Assembly: GCA_963971535.1 (NCBI GenBank)
Contig: OZ020591.1
Span: 15,111,623-15,175,622, forward strand
DNA from: Notolepis coatsorum
Lineage: Eukaryota > Chordata > Actinopteri > Aulopiformes > Paralepididae
Reading direction: 5' to 3'
DNA length: 64,000 nucleotides
Shown here: one piece after another, positions 10,097 to 21,023 of the stretch
Layout of the letters: each line of letters opens with the position of its first letter
Numbering within the stretch: position 1 is the stretch's first letter
The notes under the pieces: generated by a model
The model's input: the letters and a program-made list of their open reading frames with translations, nothing else
Told to the model about the DNA's origin: nothing
Databases searched by the model: none
Position numbers and translations under genes: made by a program

Positions 10097-11155
10097 GTTC
10101 CCATACTAAGCAGTATACACAATAGGAACCCCATGTACTTATACTAAGCAGTATACTCAATAGGAACCCCATGTTCTCATACTAAGCAGTATACACAATA
10201 GGAACCCCATGTACTTATACTAAGCAGTATACTCAATAGGAACCCCATGTACTATTGAAGATATAATGTTTGTTTGCAATGTTTGCTGGAGCCACTTCAT
10301 CCAGACGGCACACCCCGGTCAGAGAGCGGACACAGACACAGAGAACCTTTGTAGTTTTATTTAGGATTCTGTTTAATGAGATGGTGTTTCAGAGTGGCTT
10401 CTGTAACACATAAGCAGAAACAAGGAATTATAATACATAATACATAATTAGCAGAGGTAAAGGTCATATGCATCATGCACTATCCACTGCCTGCATTAGG
10501 CCGCTAGGTGACCCATATGCATGACCACGGCTAGTCGCTACCCCGTGCCATGCCCGGCCCATGCGGCCAACCGAGCCAGCGCCAGTGCTGACATGCCAAT
10601 GGAAATATGCCATATAGCATAGCCAGCTGGCTAGCACTAGCTCAATTAGCGGCACGGACCAAACACAACACAAAGCAGCAAACCCCAAGCCATAATCATA
10701 CACACAAATCACAGCGCCCCAACAACACACAATGCAGGCTACATATGACATTTACCTAGCATAAACCACAGGCACTACATTGGAGGCTGGTGATAACTTA
10801 CTTCCTCAAGGACGCACTCTGTCTGCAAATGGAAACACAGGTGCCGGCAATTCACCACCTGTATTTAATTACCAGACTAAGGACCCTTGGGCTGTCTGGA
10901 GAGATGCCTGACTAGGAACAAGAATACCCCCTGGGCTGTCCAAAGTAATGCCTGGATAGAAATAATAATACACAGTATGGCAAAATAGTGGGGAATTTAC
11001 AACATATACTAAGCAGTATACTCAATAGGAACCCCATGTACTTATACTAAGCAGTATACCCAATATGAACCCCATGTACTTATACTAAGTAGTATACCCA
11101 ATAGGAACCCCATGTACTTATACTAAGTAGTATACCCAATAGGAACCCTTAGGAC
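10097..11155. repeat. 38-bp minisatellite, split by a solo LTR
   Basis: The unit ATACTAAGCAGTATA plus CACAATAGGAACCCC plus ATGTACTT occurs about four times at 10097-10255 and about four more times at 11005-11155. The two halves are separated by the LTR-like insert 10256-11004. The homologous array behind copy 3 is longer (57617-58430). Unit variants differ at a few positions (CAGT/TAGT, CACAA/CTCAA/CCCAA). Confidence 0.9.
10256..11004 (-). mobile_element. Probable solo LTR fossil inside the minisatellite
   Basis: The insert splits the 38-bp array and has TG…CA-type ends (TGTTGTAAATTCC and ATATCTTCA on the minus strand). An AATAAA stands near its 3' end. No internal coding region is present. 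It is about 749 bp, its family is unresolved, and no clear target duplication is seen. Because copy 3 lacks it, insertion followed the duplication or the copy-3 array was replaced. Confidence 0.45.
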
Positions 11156-11690
11156 TTATTTTTCTTTTGTGACTGATTTCTGTTTATCTTCATTCATATC
11201 AAAACACAAAGATTCTGTACCTCCTTTCTTGATTTAGTCAATAAAATATATTTTATATGCTTGTTTTGACTCATTCATTGTGAGTGTTATAATAAAAAAT
11301 TCTGCGTAGCCATTAGGACATGATATTTTAGTTAAGTTAAAAGTAGAAATACTCTACAGAAAATAGTTGCTAAATTAAACAAAAAGGTCTAAAGACCTTA
11401 ATGTTGAGTTTTTCAAATGTATTATTTTGGCACAAACCCGGTGCCATTTAGCTCCATTGTATTGCCGTGACAGCGGACTTCTCTAATGCAGATATGTCGT
11501 GCTCTAGTGGGCTTCACTCATAAGTAGTTCAAAGTAGCAGTCAGAAGACTGAGGTGTGACAGCAACAGTGTATTCCTTCAATAACTGGTGGCGCCAGAGA
11601 GCATCTGACAAAACAGAACTGGTGGGTCACGTGCTTGAAGCTCTGATCACTAGCAAGACTTCAGTGGTCAATGTTAAGAGACTTTACATT
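11156..11690 (+). other. Conserved 3' flank of zinc-finger duplicon
   Basis: There is no coding frame. The segment contains AATAAA at 11239-11244 and is repeated behind copy 3 (58431-58790). Its distal part, from CTCTACAGAAAATAG on, recurs behind copy 2 (52380-52730). It is useful as a marker of the duplicated block; its right part continues in copy 2 but not in copy 3. Confidence 0.8.
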
Positions 11691-11904
11691 TACATTATTT
11701 AATTGAAATATGTACACTAATTTAATACAAAGATTTTGTTTTTATTCATATTACCGATGGTATGGCTATATTATTAATTTGTGAGAAATCTCTTAATGTC
11801 TTCACATGGGTCTAACCTATTAGCCCCTCTCCCCGTAATATAAGGAACAGGGAGTGATGTGAACTTTAAAACATGTCTTTATGTCAATAAGAGTTTAGAG
11901 ACGT

Positions 11905-12366
11905 GGGCGGCTACGTGGCATAGTGGGCAAGGCGCTTGCCACGAATGCAGAGAGAGCCCAGCGCTCCACATTGCTTTCAGTTTAGCTGGTCGTTTATACT
12001 AATACACATTGGCCGTATTAGGGGGTGGGAAACTGATGGGTGGGGATCGGGCGTTGTGGACAGCGACTCCTACAGGTCGGTTGGTGCGCCTGCGCAGTAG
12101 AATCAGGAAGTGTCGGGGGCAGCATGAGCCTCCCACGCGTTACTCCTCGCCACTGAGAGATCGAGCTGCGCAGGTGAAAAGATGCGACTGCTGTTACCTC
12201 AAGTACCGGAGGGGACTTGTGCTATGTATGACTTAGTCCACATTGCAGCCGGCTTGTGGGAGGCAAGAAACAGCGTTCGTGACAGGGGAGGGTTGAATTG
12301 GATGATACGAAAATTGGGATGGGAGAAAAATATAGAAAAATGGGAGAAAAAGTGGATAAAAAAAAT
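11905..12366 (+). repeat. tRNA-derived SINE family S1, full length with target duplication
   Basis: The head GGGCGGCTACGTGGCATAGT is an A-box-like tRNA start. The body matches the other S1 copies, and the end is an A-rich tail (GGAGAAAAAGTGGATAAAA). A perfect 13-bp target duplication, AGTTTAGAGACGT, flanks it (11892-11904 and 12367-12379). At about 460 bp it is long for a tRNA-SINE. Small open frames inside have no significance. Confidence 0.85.
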
Positions 12367-12379
12367 AGTTTAGAGACGT

Positions 12380-14034
12380 AACCTAGGCAGAAAAAGAAAA
12401 ATAATGTTTTTTTTAATTTAAAACTAGTGTCTCATTCTCTGTTGCTACTTTACTGTTTGTTGGATACCATTCCCCCACATAGAGAGGAATGTTGGTTTAG
12501 TGCTTCTACACTATATATAATATAATAATTATCTCCTATCAGGTCGGTTCTGTCCACCTGTCTATCTCTGTCGGCAGCTAACCTCACAAACTACAGGGCC
12601 GTTTTTGACAAGTATATAAGTAAATTAATTTCCATCATTGTCCATTGAAATGCATATTCAAATCAAATGTATTTGTAAGGCCCGACAACACACGTTAATG
12701 TCCCCATGGGCCGGACACGTCTTCTTTAAACAAGTCAAGAAGAAACATAACAATAAGTCAAGAACAAAACAAGAACACCATAAGGTCCAACAAATTTAAA
12801 ATAAATGCAAATAAATGAATGAATGAATGCAAGCACTCCCAGACATACCCCACGCGAAGGTAAGGAAAAACTCACTAAAACCTAACAATAGGGAAAAATG
12901 CACCACAGGCAGTGTGGAGGAGAGAAACCTTAGAAGGGCCATTCAAGGGGGGATCTCCCTTAGATGTCGGTGATAGTAGTGTTTCAGACTAACAGTTGGT
13001 AAGCATGCACTCATGTGTGTAGTGAAACACAGATGAGTGCATGCAATAGCAACTGAACATTTTGAAAGATTAAAGATAGAGCTGATAGCGAATCTATTTT
13101 AGGCACAGGGGCGGCGCAAAGAGGGTCGCGTCCTCCCCGTCTTAATCAAGGGACGTTCAACACTCCGGTCATCGCTCCGAGACAGCCAGAGACAGGGAGA
13201 TAGTAGGCGGCGCAGAGAGGGTCGCAACCTCCCGGCCTTCATAGGCTGGTAAAGCTATGCCTCCTAAAATGTGAATCGGAAATACAGAAATACCGGCTAC
13301 AGGCTTTCCGGTTTCCGGGCACCCCCTGATCTGTTTATAGTCCCCAGCGAAACAAACAACAAGCAGGTCTGTCAGCCTGTCGAGGGGGGCGATAACGAGG
13401 TTGTTTCTGGGGGGAATACATTTTCATGAGCACCGTGTCGTGATTTCAGGGGCGGGACTTCCTACCTGATTCCCACTTTCGGCCGTAGTGCTTTACCAGG
13501 CTTTATCTCTCGAGATAAAGCTGGGAACGAGGTTACGGCCTTCATCACTGGACGTCCGACACTCGGGTCAACACTCCGGGACAGCAACTCACAGGGAGAC
13601 GGGACAGGCGTTAGACAGCTCGCGTGATTGTAGTGGGCGGACATAGCAATAGATACAAGTGGTAAGCATATATGTGAATAGAGTAGATATATGAAGTAAG
13701 CATATTATGTGAATAGAATAGAAGTACTTAACCCAGCAATGAAAGCACGTTGACAGACCACAAACCATGTTGACAGACCACGGACAGAAGACGGTAAGGA
13801 GCTGATCCGTGGCCTCAGTGGTGCATGTAGAGCAGTCTCTGCAATCTTGGCCAAGACCCCGAGACATCCATCACCTCAGCACTACGAGACAGGCACTCAG
13901 AGAGATGGGGGGGGGGGCAGGGGTTAGAGAGTTCCCATGTTTGTAGTGCTGCGGAAAAGCAGAGATGGGAGAAAATAGACATCCTAACTAAACTAGACAG
14001 ATTAATCTAAAGGTCAGTCCCCGACCAGGTGAGA
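12380..14034. other. Non-coding repeat-derived stretch
   Basis: At about 12660-12965 lies a dispersed-repeat-like piece (AATCAAATGTATTTGTAAGG; GGAGAGAAACCTTAGAAGGG) of a kind common in teleost genomes. At 13090-13240 and 13530-13625 two imperfect relatives share an ACACTCCGG… GACAG… ACAGGGAGA pattern. A G-run occurs at about 13908-13920. The last 150 bp before the LINE fragment may be its 3' UTR. No gene is supported. Confidence 0.35.
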
Positions 14035-14364
14035 TCAGGGTAGGTTGAAGGAGAGAGAGAAAAGATGGGTCTTAAGCAGGGATTTAAAAGCTTCAACAGA
14101 GCAGGCGCCCCTGACGATGGCAGGTAGTTTGTTCCACAGGTAGGGAGCGCGGTAGACAAAGGCTCTGTGGCCGGCGGATTTCTTTTTAACCCTAGGAATC
14201 CATAGAAGCCCCGCATTTTGTGAGCGCAGAGCACGAGCAGGTGAGTATCGGGAGATGAGATCGGATAGATAGAGCGGTGCAAGCCCATTAAAAATTATGT
14301 AGGTGAGGAGTAGCACTTTAAAGTCAGATCGGGCTTGAATAGGAAGCCAGTGTAGGGCGGACAA
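14035..14364 (-). pseudogene. L2-type LINE reverse-transcriptase C-terminal fragment
   Basis: The 109-codon frame reads LHWLPIQARSDFKVLLLTY, GLAPLYLSDLISRY, KKSAGHRAFVYRAPYLWN and FKSLLKTHLFSL. This is the conserved C-terminal block after the RT in fish L2-like LINEs. The catalytic domain is absent. It is an isolated, 5'-truncated piece. Confidence 0.8.
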
Positions 14365-14857
14365 AACTGTTGTGATAACATTTTCTAGTTCTAGTTAGTA
14401 TCCTCAGTAACTTCAGTATGAAGTTACAGCTTTTTATCAGGGCTGACCAGACATGTGCACTGTGCACCAATCAAGGGGGGGTCACCTCATCGCCCAGCCG
14501 AAGGGCATTGTCTCTGAATAGTACAACGTTGGGGAGAATTAAGAGGGGGGGGAGAATGCAAGGGAACAAACACACAGTAAACAAAAACAACAGCTCACCA
14601 ACAACATATTACATACATAAAATAAACTCCACATAAACTGATGAAAGTCACCACTGAGATGCATTGTTTTTCCATTTTAGTGAAATGGTGATTTTTATGT
14701 TTAAGACACATTTTAAGATACACTGGAAGCCAATTAGCACCACATTTTCAGTAATGGTTAAAGATTATGAAAACAACGGCACAGTGAGTGTTGTATCAAG
14801 AATGACTTGGAACCCACATGTCAAATTACTTTGTTGATATCCAAGGGGATAGAGAGT
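14365..14857. other. Intergenic, nothing recognised
   Basis: The only frame, at 14418-14636, shows no family features and has low-complexity codon content. Confidence 0.4.
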
Positions 14858-16357
14858 TCAAGTTCAAGTTCTTTAATAGTTGTCATACAGAAGTACAGAA
14901 TACTTTCATACAAAATGCTTCTTACTGTTACGCTCCAGAGACTGTGCTAGACAAGATAGTATCAAATAACATAATAACATAATATAGCATGAATTTAGAA
15001 GAAGAAAATGAGGTCACAGTGTTCGGTATAGACATATGTACAATGTTCTGAGTTACCATATAATATACAATACACAATACTATGCAGTGTACTAATGTAC
15101 AGTACTATCTAGTGCAAAGCAGAAATGGGATGAGGTACAATTTTAGGTACAATTTACAGTAAGGTGTACGAGTTGTAGTGCAATCCTTCATCCATAAATA
15201 TAAAGTGTGGGGAGTGGGTGCTACAGTGTGTTTGTTTAAAGTGGGTGTGTGCTATAAGTGTGTGGAGTGGGTGCTACAGTGTGTTTGTTTAAAGTGAGTG
15301 TGTGCGTGTGGATGTGTGTGCTATGTGCGTTTGGTGGTTGTTGTTGTGTAGTGTTCATTCATTGTTCGTTTAGCAGCCTGATGGCCTGGGGATAGAAGCT
15401 TCTTCTGAGTCTTTCTGTGCTCGCCTTGAGACTCCTGTATCGCTTGCCTGACCGCAGCAGTTCAAAGAGGCAGTTGTTCGGGTGACTGGAGTCTTTAATG
15501 ATTCTCTTAGCCTTGCCCTTGCAACGCTTGTAGTAAATGTTCTGGAGGGTGGGGAGCCCCCCTCCAATTGTGCGTTCGGCTGAACGTGTCACTCTTTGTA
15601 GTCTGCTTTGGTCTTGTGCAGTGCTATTCCCAAACCAGGAGGTGATGTTGCCGGTCAAGATGCTCTCTATTGTACATGAGTAGAAGTTCTTAAGGATCTT
15701 CTGGCTGACTTGGAACTTCCTTAGGCGCCTGAGGAAGTAGAGGCGTTGTCGTGCCTTCTTCACAACACTGTTAATGTGTGTGGTCCATGTCAAGTCCTCG
15801 GATATGTAGGCTCCGAGGTACTTAAAGCTGTTGACTCTCTCAACCGGTGCCCCGTCGATGCTGAGGGGGCTGTAGTCCTTGACCCCCGACCTCCTGAAGT
15901 CCACAATCATCTCCTTTGTTTTGCTGACGTTCAGGGAGAGGCTGTTTTCCTGGCACCATCCCGCCAGGACCTTGACCTCTTCCAGGTAGGCCCTCTCGTC
16001 GTTGGCAGAGATCAGGCCCACCACCACTGTGTCGTCAGCAAATTTGACGATTGTATTGCTACTCCGCTGAGCCACACAGTCGTGTGTGTACAGGGAGTAG
16101 AGGAGGGGACTCAGAACACAGCCCTGGGGGGCCCCTATGTTGAGGGTGATGGATGAGGAGGTGCAGTTGCCTGCTCTCACCACCTGGGGTCTGCCAGTCA
16201 GGAAGTCCAAGACCCACTGGCAGAGGTCATAGCCCAAGCCCAGGTCCCTGAGCTTGGCTATGAGTATGGAGGGGACTATGGTATTGAATGCCGAGCTGTA
16301 GTCGATGAATAGCATTCTCACATAGTTCCCCTGCCTCTTGTCCAGGTGTGAGAGCAA
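14858..16357 (-). mobile_element. LINE family C copy 1, 5' truncated
   Basis: The 3' end is on the left: CAAGTTCAAGTTCTTTAATA, i.e. on the minus strand a TATTAAAG… CTTGAACTTGAACT tail. The 3' UTR is 14858-15358 and the RT C-terminal frame 15359-16357. It is nearly the same as the copy at 30624-32335, and only about five residues differ in the shared 330. It is truncated just before the YRPNRSTED block. Confidence 0.9.
15359..16357 (-). pseudogene. LINE C reverse transcriptase, C-terminal two-thirds
   Basis: The frame encodes part of a Jockey-superfamily [16 protein letters not shown], the [19 protein letters not shown] block, the catalytic FADDTVVVG and [14 protein letters not shown], then the tail [11 protein letters not shown] and [13 protein letters not shown]. 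The fingers region and the endonuclease are missing because of 5' truncation, so it cannot work alone. Assignment within Rex1, Nimb or another Jockey clade is open. Confidence 0.85.
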
Positions 16358-17559
16358 AGGGATTTAGTCATAATTTTCTCAACAACAACAGTTCTAACAT
16401 TTTGGGTAATTTTATGTCAACATACATTCTGTTAAAAAAAAGTAAACGTGGCACAATAATTGATCAACGTTTCACACATACCATACTTAAGTATTGATAA
16501 ATGAGGCTCTCAGATTTCTAATAAACCTTTAAGTTCAAAGTTCTACATGTGTCTTATCAATAAATGATCATTAAATAAAAGCCAGACCCAAGTTTATTTT
16601 GTTGTAAGTATGTTGTTTATTTAAACCCACGAACCACGATCATTACAGTATTAAATAAAGTATACCATTGTTAAGTTGTCATTGACATTCTTTAAGCTCG
16701 ATGTCGAGTCAATGCAACACAACAAAGGAGACAGCAGTCAAAGTGGTTTTATAATAAATATTTAATGAAAAAATTACCATGAATGAAATGAAGAATAAAC
16801 TAAAGTAACGACAGACAAGAACACATACTACACAGACAGGCTCAGCACCAGACAAAGGGGAAGACAGAATACTTATACATGAGGGGATGACGAGACAAGA
16901 CACACCTGGGTTAATTGTAAGTGGGTACAGCTGGGGAATGAACGATGGGGACTACAACACCAGGACAGAGAACTACAACTAGACATGACGAATCACATTA
17001 GGAGCGCCTGATCAGGGCACACACATAGACCCACACATAACAACCATAAATAGATGGTATATTGCACTCTATATTTACCTTGATCTTGATCCTATATATT
17101 AGGCATATTTTCGGTTTTAATCTGACATGTATATAGAATGAATAAATGTGCAGATGTACAGATGTTTCTGTTTCTGAGTGACTAAAGCTAAGAAAGGGAT
17201 TAAAAGGAGATGTATTTCTATTGTTGGGGTTAACTTGTGGAACAATGCTGATATACATTTAAGAATAAGTCATTTGCTTTTGGTTTTCAAGAAAATTGTT
17301 TGTATAGCTATTTTTGAGGGTTACAAATGTGAATAATCCTTATTTTCTTTGATTTGATTAGACTTTTATTTGGAAATTACTAACACATCATAAAATCAAA
17401 TGATCATGACCAAGTTGTATTCCTGAGGATATCACCTAAAAGCATGAATTAAAACACTTATTTCCAAGGTGGTCCTCGATGGAAGACATAAAAACACAGC
17501 ACATATAGCCTACTAGGAAGAACTAGAGTTTCAATCCCCTGTCTACTCTAGCCCTGGAA
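16358..17559. other. Intergenic, no gene recognised
   Basis: AT-rich sequence. The part at about 16690-16990 (from GGAGACAGCAGTCAAAGTGG to GAACTACAACTAGACATGAC) has the texture of an old LTR or transposon remnant, but no second copy in the window supports this. Frames at 16709-16903 and 16998-17258 look like chance. Confidence 0.35.
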
Positions 17560-17890
17560 TCTGATGTCCTGCCCTATGGCTGCTGAGACATTTGCTCTTC
17601 CCATAGTTGAGCCTTTACCTTTGTTTTAAAAATGCTTTTAGTTTTACTTTGCTTGGTAGGCAGAGGTAGTTCATTCCAAAGTACAACACCTGTCACTGCA
17701 ATTTCTTCTCCGGAGACAGACTGGTCAAGAGTGATTTCTAGATATTTCACACTTGTTTTGGACTCTATGATGTTCCCTTCACACTGTACTGTGATGGTTT
17801 CCCTTTTCCTGAGCTTCCTTTTAGTTCCAAATAAAATAGACTCTTTCCTAAATGCAATGAGAGTTTGTTATCTATCAGCCAGTCCTTAAT
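17560..17890 (-). pseudogene. L2-type LINE fragment with internal deletion
   Basis: On the minus strand this reads DNKLSLHLGK, then SILFGTKRKLRKRETIT, NIIESKTSVKYL, LDQSV, then GVVLWNELPLPTKQSKTKSI. These are post-catalytic RT and C-terminal blocks of an L2-like LINE, with the intervening region lost. The first half recurs at 58791-58990 in the duplicated block. A plus-strand frame over it is a shadow. Confidence 0.65.
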
Positions 17891-18826
17891 AACGCCAGCT
17901 AGCTATATAACAATATATCATATTTAGTTATTGCCACACTAGTCTGTCGCCTGCTTGCTCTGCTGTTAACATTAGCTAGCTACCTACTACTAGGTTAGTA
18001 AAGCTCTAAAGCTAAACAAACTACAAACGTTGGATGTCTTGCTAGGTAAAAATCTGAGACAATTACATTTAATAAAACTGACTACAAAACATGACCCAAG
18101 CAACATGAAACAAGTGTTTCTTTGACAGCCTGGTTTAGCGCTAACATTTCAAAGTTGAGGAGCCAGACCGAGTCAAAAATAATTTAATAGCAAACACTTC
18201 AGGTAAACCACGCCCACATCTCAGGTAAACTACACCCATGTTTTTATTTATTCCTCCTTTTCCAAAACGCAAAATGAAGGTTATCCTATAACCCTAGTTA
18301 TATGATTACTGGCAAAAAGTCTTGCTTCTCTTATTGGACTATGCTCGCACGGCGCGCCTATGAGTGTTCGTTGAAAGAAGCTTTCATGCACCTATCATTC
18401 ACCTATAGCCACGCCCACCTCCCTAGTATATAACCAGGTGAAGTGGCCATGCTCACCCGTCCAAGCCCGAATTTCACACGAAAAAAGGACTGGGTTCTCA
18501 GGGCTAAAAAAGCAAGACGCTTTGCTAGTAATCATATAACTAGGGTTATAGGATAACCTCCATTATATTTCATACTGGCTTCGCGTCTTGCTCCGCCTAT
18601 TGGACTAATGGGTGGAAAGCAAGTGTGAAGCCCTGATGAAATGTACCCCCTGAGGTCCCTTCAAGACCATGGAAATCGGGGAGGGTCCTAGCCCCACACT
18701 AATGAGGAGCATAAGGATAGAACACAGACACCGTGCGTAACAGGGCGCAGCTCCCTAAAATGCACAATATGTGAGTAAACCGTGTGTAAAACCACAGTCT
18801 ACATCACACATCCCAGCTATTTACAC
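17690..18826. other. Distal part of the duplicated block (copy 1 side)
   Basis: It matches 58791-60128 over its full length apart from minisatellite and internal length changes. It includes the LINE scrap, a GCTAGCTACCTACTAC stretch, the inverted repeat at 18279-18558 and one unit of the 38-bp TATA-bearing repeat (18409-18446). Homology ends at CCCAGCTATTTACACTA. Confidence 0.85.
18279..18558. repeat. 49-bp inverted repeat with 180-bp spacer
   Basis: GGTTATCCTATAACCCTAGT plus TATATGATTACTGGCAAA… at 18279-18328 is repeated inverted at 18510-18558. The spacer holds CCTAGTATATAACC and the start of AGGACTGGGTTCTCAGGG. The same inverted arms flank the expanded minisatellite at 59374-59872. It could be ends of a foldback or CACTA-like element; no transposase is nearby. 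Confidence 0.7.
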
Positions 18827-18950
18827 TAACAGCAGGATGATGATGATAAGGTCCCAGCACTAAGGACCGCATGAGAGACAGAACTCTCAGCCGTGTCCAT
18901 CAGATAGAACCTGATGAAAGGCCCCGGGGAGGACCAAGATGCCTCCACCA

Positions 18951-19545
18951 AGACCCTCTGAGCAGGGCAGAAGAAGACCCTCTGAGCAGGGCAGAAGAAG
19001 ACCCTCTGAGCAGGGCAGGAGAAGACCCTCTGAGCAGGGCAGAAGACGACCCTCTGAGCAGGGCAGAAGACGACCCTCTGAGCAGGGCAGAAGAAGCCCC
19101 TCTGAGCAGGGCAGAAGAAAACCCTCTGAGCAGGGCAGAAGAAGACCCTCTGAGCAGGGCAGAAGAAGCCCCTCCGAGCAGAGCAGAAGAAGACCCTCTG
19201 AGCAGGGCAGGAGAAGACCCTCTGAGCAGGAGAAGACCCTCTGAGCAGGGCAGAAGAAGCCCCTCTGAGCAGGGCAGAAGAAGACCCTCTGAGCAGGGCA
19301 GAAGAAGCCCCTCTGAGCAGGGCAGAAGAAAACCCTCTGAGCAGGGCAGAAGAAGACCCTCTGAGCAGGGCAGAAGAAGCCCCTCTGAGCAGAGCAGAAG
19401 AAGACCCTCTGAGCAGGGCAGAAGAAGACCCTCTGAGCAGGGCAGAAGAAGCCCCTCTGAGCAGGGCAGGAGAAGACCCTCTGAGCAGAGCAGGAGAAGC
19501 CCCTCTGAGCAGGGCAGGAGAAGCCCCTCTGAGCAGGGCAGAGGA
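18951..19545. repeat. 24-bp minisatellite, about 25 units
   Basis: The unit is close to CCCTCTGAGCAGGGC plus AGAAGAAGA. As the period is a multiple of three and stops are rare, several frames on both strands remain open, e.g. repeats of RRRPSEQG. This is an arithmetic effect, not evidence of a gene. A block of six units (S-K-R-S-R-R variants) occurs twice, giving a higher-order pattern. The matching site in the copy 3 block has no array. Confidence 0.95.
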
Positions 19546-19610
19546 AGCCACCACTCCACCAGTATAGAGTGCGCTCTGATCCCTGCGGGGGGAACCTGTC
19601 CAGCCATAGC

Positions 19611-20979
19611 TGTTACGAAGGATCAGATTAAACAGAATATATATATTTATTTATGGATATATATTGAATAGTATTTGTATATCGTTTGATATCCCTTGTA
19701 TATTCCTTGTACATATACACGGAATATCCCTTTAGCCTACTATAGCCCATAATAGTTCATTCTCTTATTGGACAAAGGACCAGGCGCCAGGGGACCAGCC
19801 CCTGGCGTCAAGTTCAAAGGTACCGACGAGACATGTCCGTACTAGCCCCGGCTCCGCTCAGGGATACGGCTACCGAAATGAGAGTGGCACTATTTGTTCA
19901 CCGTGCATATAAATATGGCGCAAGTAAATGTAGAAGTCCCTTAGTCCCTTACCCTTCTTCCCAACTTAGTAACAGAACGTGAAGCCTCACCCACGATACG
20001 ACGTGCGGTGAAGTATGGCCTGTTTGGCCTTAGAATAGCATTGAGACCTCGTGCGAATTAATAACTGAATTGTCAGAGTTTGGCACTGTACCGTCGAGTG
20101 CGACGTATTTCTATTAAGTAATAATAGTCTATCGTGTATGGTGCATCGTGCGGTTAGAGTTCTAAAGTGACCAGCATCTCCAACGCTTCCTCGTGTTATC
20201 TAGAGTCTTATCCAGGTTGGGCCGACCACATGGCGCTTTCATCCGAGGAGATCTAGGCGAGGACCGAGGGACATGTACACTGGATTACCTACCCGACGAC
20301 TGCTGAGCCCTATGCGGCTGGAATATATATTTGCTTTGGTACTGTGATTTGTGGAGCGGATAATCGCCGACGCCTGTGAGTGTTGGATTTACCCCCGAGA
20401 GGAGTCAAGTTGAGTCGGCGCTCAGAGAGACTGAGGTCGCCTAGCTTCTTCTTCATTGTGGAGCTACAGCCTACAAGAGAACCAAGGTGTATTCATCTGC
20501 GGATCAAGAGTCTATCGCACTGTCTTCTGTACTTGAAGTCTCCCTAGATATCGCTGACCAGACGGTCTACTACCGACGGCTCTCCTACCCCCCCTACCGG
20601 CTTACAACCGGGAGGACCCCCTCCAGAATATCCCGCTATATCATTAAGTGTACCATAGATCTAATTCCCTAAGAGCCAGGTTGTATACTTGCTTCCTGCG
20701 TAACCAGAGATTGGACATTCAGTGTTGATTTGCCTACGAGTACTCATTTGCCTTACAAGTGCATTCAAATGATAAATGTAAGATAAATATTCTATGTACC
20801 TTTTGCTATATTAAATATTTGATTATTACCTTTGACTGGAACCGATTTCATTGTGGAAAGTGTTCATCATATTTAGATATCGTGTACTGTATGGCCAGTA
20901 GTTAAAGTACATAAAGCGGTAGTGGTTTAATGATACCATACTTATCAATACAGTCAGGGAATTGTACCCCTCAGTTACA
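19611..20979 (+). repeat. 5' LTR of the BEL/Pao element
   Basis: It begins TGTTACGAAGGATCAGATTA and ends CCTCAGTTACA. It is followed by TTGGTCCTTCGAGCCGGAGG, a sequence typical of the leader and primer-site region in Pao-type elements. A short open frame inside (20487-20672) is repeated in the 3' LTR and is not a gene. Confidence 0.9.
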
Positions 20980-21023
20980 ATTGGTCCTTCGAGCCGGAGG
21001 GTAATTAGTGTAATATTAATATA

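Noticed and set aside
9689-10109. Overlapping 118- and 137-codon frames behind copy 1
   Set aside because: They run through a tRNA-derived SINE, and the copy 3 homologue does not preserve either frame consistently.
18540-18560. Telomere-like TAGGGTTATAGG motif
   Set aside because: A single degenerate occurrence within an inverted repeat, not a TTAGGG array.
18826-19671. Long overlapping open frames (RRRPSEQG-type repeats and others) on both strands
   Set aside because: They arise from the 24-bp period of the minisatellite, which lacks stops in several frames; nothing resembles a known RS protein and no start or splice context is consistent.
20487-20672. 61-codon frame repeated at 27254
   Set aside because: Both are inside the LTRs of the BEL/Pao fossil and are duplicated with them.
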